Source: Leisingera sp. ANG1
GTDB taxonomy: Bacteria; Pseudomonadota; Alphaproteobacteria; Rhodobacterales; Rhodobacteraceae
Direction of reading: 5' to 3'
Length of the DNA: 64,000 bases
Assembly (NCBI RefSeq): GCF_000203975.2
Contig: NZ_AFCF02000002.1
Span: forward strand, 1 to 64,000
Part shown: one piece after another, positions 61,688 to 64,000 of the stretch
How the letters are laid out: each line of letters starts with the position of its first letter
Position numbering within the stretch: position 1 is the stretch's first letter
Notes under the pieces: model-generated
What the model was told of the DNA's origin: nothing
The model's database searches: none
The model's input: the letters and a program-made list of their open reading frames with translations, nothing else
Made by a program: the position numbers and the translations under genes

Positions 61688-62674
61688 ATGACACTTGGTT
61701 CTAAAATCGCGTGGGACGACACCGTCCTGCCTTTCCAGCTTGATGCATCCGACATGCGCGGCCGTGTGGCGCGGCTGGATGGCGTGCTGGATGGTATTCT
61801 GAAACAGCATGACTACCCGCCGGTTGTCGAGGCGCTGGTTGCCGAGATGGCGTTGCTGACAGCACTGATCGGGCAAACAATCTCTCTGCGCTGGAAGCTG
61901 TCGCTGCAGGTGCAGTCCAAGGGTGCGGTGCGGATGATTGCAACCGATTACTATGCGCCTCAAAAGGAAGGTGAGATCGGCCAGATCCGTGCTTATGCGA
62001 GCTTTGACCGCGACCGCCTTACCGACAGCAACCCCTTTGACCAAGTGGGCGAAGGCTATTTTGCCATTCTGATTGACCAGGGCAATGGCACCCAGCCCTA
62101 CCAAGGGATCACACCGCTGTCCGGCGAATCGCTGAGCGCCTGTGCAGAGGCCTATTTCGCGCAGTCCGAACAATTGCCGACCATGTTCAAACTGAGCTTT
62201 GGAAAGTCGGCGGAACCGGGCGTTGCCGAGCATTGGCGTGCGGGAGGTGTGATGCTGCAGAGCATGCCCAAGGCTTCTCCATTTGCGGCGCAAGGCGAAG
62301 GTTCCGGCGAAGTCCTGCAGGCCGGCGACCTGGTGTCCGGGGACGAGGAAGAGAACTGGAACCGGGCCACCACACTGCTGAGCACGGTGGAAGAGCTCGA
62401 ACTGATCGGCCCGTCTGTCACCCCTACCGATCTGCTGATCCGATTGTTTCACGAGGAACAACCGCGGGTCTATGACACCCAGCCTGTGCGCTTTGGCTGC
62501 ACCTGTTCCGAGGACCGGGTACGTCAAAGCCTGTCGATCTACTCTGCCAAGGACATCGAGAAGATGACCACGGATGATGGCCGTGTGACTGCAGACTGCC
62601 AATTCTGCGGAGCGCACTACGATCTGGACCCGTTGAGTGTGGGTTTCGACGCGGAAAACCCGCCCAGTGAGTGA
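61688..62674 (+). CDS. hslO: Redox-regulated chaperone Hsp33
   Basis: Chaperone activated by oxidation that protects unfolding proteins during oxidative stress. The 328-residue protein ends in the redox zinc centre: C271 and C273 in FGCTCSEDRVRQSL, and C304 and C307 in DCQFCGAHYDLD. Substrate-binding surfaces include ALVAEMALLTALIGQTISLRWKLSLQVQSKGAVRMIATDYY. A near-parS sequence inside the gene (62445-62460) is rejected as chance. It overlaps the CoA pyrophosphatase start by 8 bp. Confidence 0.95.
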   Translation: MTLGSKIAWDDTVLPFQLDASDMRGRVARLDGVLDGILKQHDYPPVVEALVAEMALLTALIGQTISLRWKLSLQVQSKGAVRMIATDYYAPQKEGEIGQIRAYASFDRDRLTDSNPFDQVGEGYFAILIDQGNGTQPYQGITPLSGESLSACAEAYFAQSEQLPTMFKLSFGKSAEPGVAEHWRAGGVMLQSMPKASPFAAQGEGSGEVLQAGDLVSGDEEENWNRATTLLSTVEELELIGPSVTPTDLLIRLFHEEQPRVYDTQPVRFGCTCSEDRVRQSLSIYSAKDIEKMTTDDGRVTADCQFCGAHYDLDPLSVGFDAENPPSE

Positions 62675-63284
62675 CCCTGCCCAGGATCTGACGGACAGGA
62701 TTGCCGTCGCCCTGAACCGTGAGGGCGGCGGCTCCTCCGATTTTGACCTGAACCCTGGCACTGTGCTGCCGGAGGGGCGCAAGCTGCGCCCGGCTGGTGT
62801 GCTGGTTCCGGTTTCCATTGCTTCGGGCGCTCCGCGGCTGATCCTGACCAAACGGTCCTCGGCGCTGAAGCATCATCCGGGGCAGATCGCCTTTCCTGGC
62901 GGCAAAGTGGATCCGGGCGACAAGGACGCCTGTGCGGCGGCGCTGCGCGAGGCGTGGGAAGAGATAGGCTTACCGCAGGACGTGCCCCGGATCATCGGCT
63001 GCCTGCCGGAGCATGAAACCGTAACTGGCTTCTCCGTGACACCAGTTGTAGCGCTGATCCGTGACCGTTTTGACGAATGTCCCGAGGCGGGCGAGGTGGC
63101 AGAGGTGTTTTCAGTTCCTCTGGCGCATGTTTTGGAACCGCAAAACTACATCATCGAATCCCGCCGTTGGCGCGGCACGCGCCGCCGGTACTATACCGTG
63201 CCCTATGGTCCCTATTACATTTGGGGCGCTACCGCCCGTATGTTGCGCGGGCTCGCGGCACGGATGGAGGGAGAATGCGGCTAG
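62667..63284 (+). CDS. CoA pyrophosphatase (Nudix family)
   Basis: A 205-residue Nudix hydrolase of the CoA-pyrophosphatase type (NudL-like). The box is AFPGGKVDPGDKDACAAALREAWEEIGL (about residues 75-102); an aspartate replaces the usual glutamate after the first X5, as in this subfamily. The CoA-related motif LTKRSSALKHHPGQIAFPGG precedes it. The start is a GTG at 62667 overlapping the hslO stop by 8 bp. It overlaps cca by 10 bp, forming an hslO-Nudix-cca run. Confidence 0.88.
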   Translation: MSDPAQDLTDRIAVALNREGGGSSDFDLNPGTVLPEGRKLRPAGVLVPVSIASGAPRLILTKRSSALKHHPGQIAFPGGKVDPGDKDACAAALREAWEEIGLPQDVPRIIGCLPEHETVTGFSVTPVVALIRDRFDECPEAGEVAEVFSVPLAHVLEPQNYIIESRRWRGTRRRYYTVPYGPYYIWGATARMLRGLAARMEGECG

Positions 63285-64000
63285 ATCAGCCATGGCTGGA
63301 GGACCCGGCTACGCAGGCGGTTTGCGAAGCTGTTTCGGCAGACGGTGCGGAGGTATTGTTTGTTGGCGGCTGCGTGCGCAATGCCTTGCTGGGTGAACCG
63401 GTTTCTGATCTGGACATTGCCACCGATTCGCAGCCGGAGCAGGTGATGGAGCTGGCTGCTCGTGCCGGGATCAAGGCAGTGCCGACCGGGATCGACCATG
63501 GCACAGTGACATTGGTAAAGAACGGCATCCCGCATGAAATCACCACTTTCCGCAAGGATGTGGCGACCGATGGCCGCCGGGCAGTGGTGGCATTTTCCAC
63601 CGATATTGCCGAGGATGCCCGCCGCCGCGATTTCACAATGAACGCGATTTATGCGCGCCCGGATGGTGAAGTCGTCGACCCTCTAGGCGGGCTGACGGAT
63701 ATCGCTGGGCGCCGGGTGCGTTTTATCGGCACCGCGGAAAACCGTATCCGGGAGGATTACTTGCGCAGCCTGCGCTACTTCCGCTTTCACGCCTGGTATG
63801 GCGATCATGCCTTGGGCTTCGATCCGGACGCGCTAGCGGCGATTGCAGCCAACTTGGACGGACTGGGTTCGCTGTCTAAGGAGCGGGTTGGGGCGGAACT
63901 GCTGAAGCTGCTGGCGGCTCCCGATCCTGCTCCTTCGGTTGCGGCGATGCGGCAGGCAGGCGTGCTGGCGCAGATTCTGCCTGGCGCCGATGACCGTGCG
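63275..64000 (+). CDS. cca: CCA tRNA nucleotidyltransferase, 5' part (cut by window end)
   Basis: Adds or repairs the 3' CCA of tRNAs. The 242 residues in view start MRLDQPWLEDPATQAV. The class II nucleotidyltransferase motifs are VLFVGGCVRNALLGEPVSDLDIATDS (about residues 28-53, metal aspartates in DLD), RKDVATDGR, DARRRDFTMNAIYARPDGEVVDPLGG and RIREDYLRSLRYFRFHAWYG. The start is an ATG at 63275 with GGGAG upstream. The C-terminal tRNA-binding part lies outside the window. Confidence 0.92.
   Translation, partial: MRLDQPWLEDPATQAVCEAVSADGAEVLFVGGCVRNALLGEPVSDLDIATDSQPEQVMELAARAGIKAVPTGIDHGTVTLVKNGIPHEITTFRKDVATDGRRAVVAFSTDIAEDARRRDFTMNAIYARPDGEVVDPLGGLTDIAGRRVRFIGTAENRIREDYLRSLRYFRFHAWYGDHALGFDPDALAAIAANLDGLGSLSKERVGAELLKLLAAPDPAPSVAAMRQAGVLAQILPGADDRA

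Noticed and set aside
62445-62460. TGTTTCACGAGGAACA in hslO, 14 of 16 match to parS
   Set aside because: The central CACGTG is broken to CACGAG, and the bases encode the Leu-Phe-His-Glu-Glu stretch of Hsp33, so chance is more likely.

Overview
The window is a GC-rich alphaproteobacterial chromosome segment that reads as Rhodobacteraceae, most like the Roseobacter group (Phaeobacter, Leisingera, Ruegeria). The assignment rests on gene order and protein families: the divergent regB / senC-regA redox locus; a kinase-less DivL-like PAS protein followed by tsaE; AddAB instead of RecBCD; a secB / dnaQ-coaE-aroE-maf / hemJ-rho-mnmE-mnmG-rsmG-parA-parB arrangement around a replication origin; and an hrcA-grpE pair next to rph-rdgB-hemW. 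Nearly all of the window is coding and collinear core genome. I see no insertion sequence, prophage, CRISPR array, rRNA or tRNA.

Layout. 0-6.3 kb: end of a COG4223 gene and hemD, diverging from tsaD-gpsA-yciI-EVE; small hypotheticals; ahcY. 6.4-12.4 kb: a small secreted protein, an HD hydrolase, the RegA/SenC/RegB redox system and a DivL-like protein preceded by a perfect CtrA box. 12.4-21 kb: an overlapping tsaE-amgK-murU-addB-addA run, then trxA. 21-26.7 kb: tandem Lin0512 genes, a DUF1127 protein, and hslV-membrane protein-hslU. 26.7-33 kb: smr, mltA and a Tim44-like gene diverging from fxsA and secB, then dnaQ-coaE-aroE-maf on the minus strand. 33.0-33.4 kb: the probable oriC, with DnaA boxes, eight GANTC sites and an AT-rich stretch. 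33.4-41 kb: hemJ, rho, mnmE, mnmG, rsmG, parA and parB on the plus strand, with two perfect parS sites inside the mnmG and rsmG genes. 41-45.5 kb: DUF454, hemW, rdgB and rph (minus), then hrcA-grpE (plus). 45.5-53.3 kb: a lone flagellin gene with a structured leader, mutS, maeB, a PfkB kinase and msrA. 53.3-64 kb: a class IV aminotransferase with a sulfotransferase-like partner, SCP2, DUF1810, argG, ilvA, an Hpt / PP2C response-regulator pair, two Nudix hydrolases, hslO, and a cca gene cut by the window end.

How it works together. Genes on the two sides of oriC are transcribed away from it, so they run with the replication forks. ParABS lies 3-7 kb from oriC, as expected for chromosome segregation. 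Several cell-cycle and development elements share the window: GANTC methylation sites in oriC, a CtrA box at a DivL-like gene, a near-CtrA box at a flagellin gene, and a PP2C response regulator with an Hpt protein. The most interesting leads are therefore regulatory sites and unusual gene pairings rather than an unknown gene island. All identifications come from reading the sequence; no database search was run.
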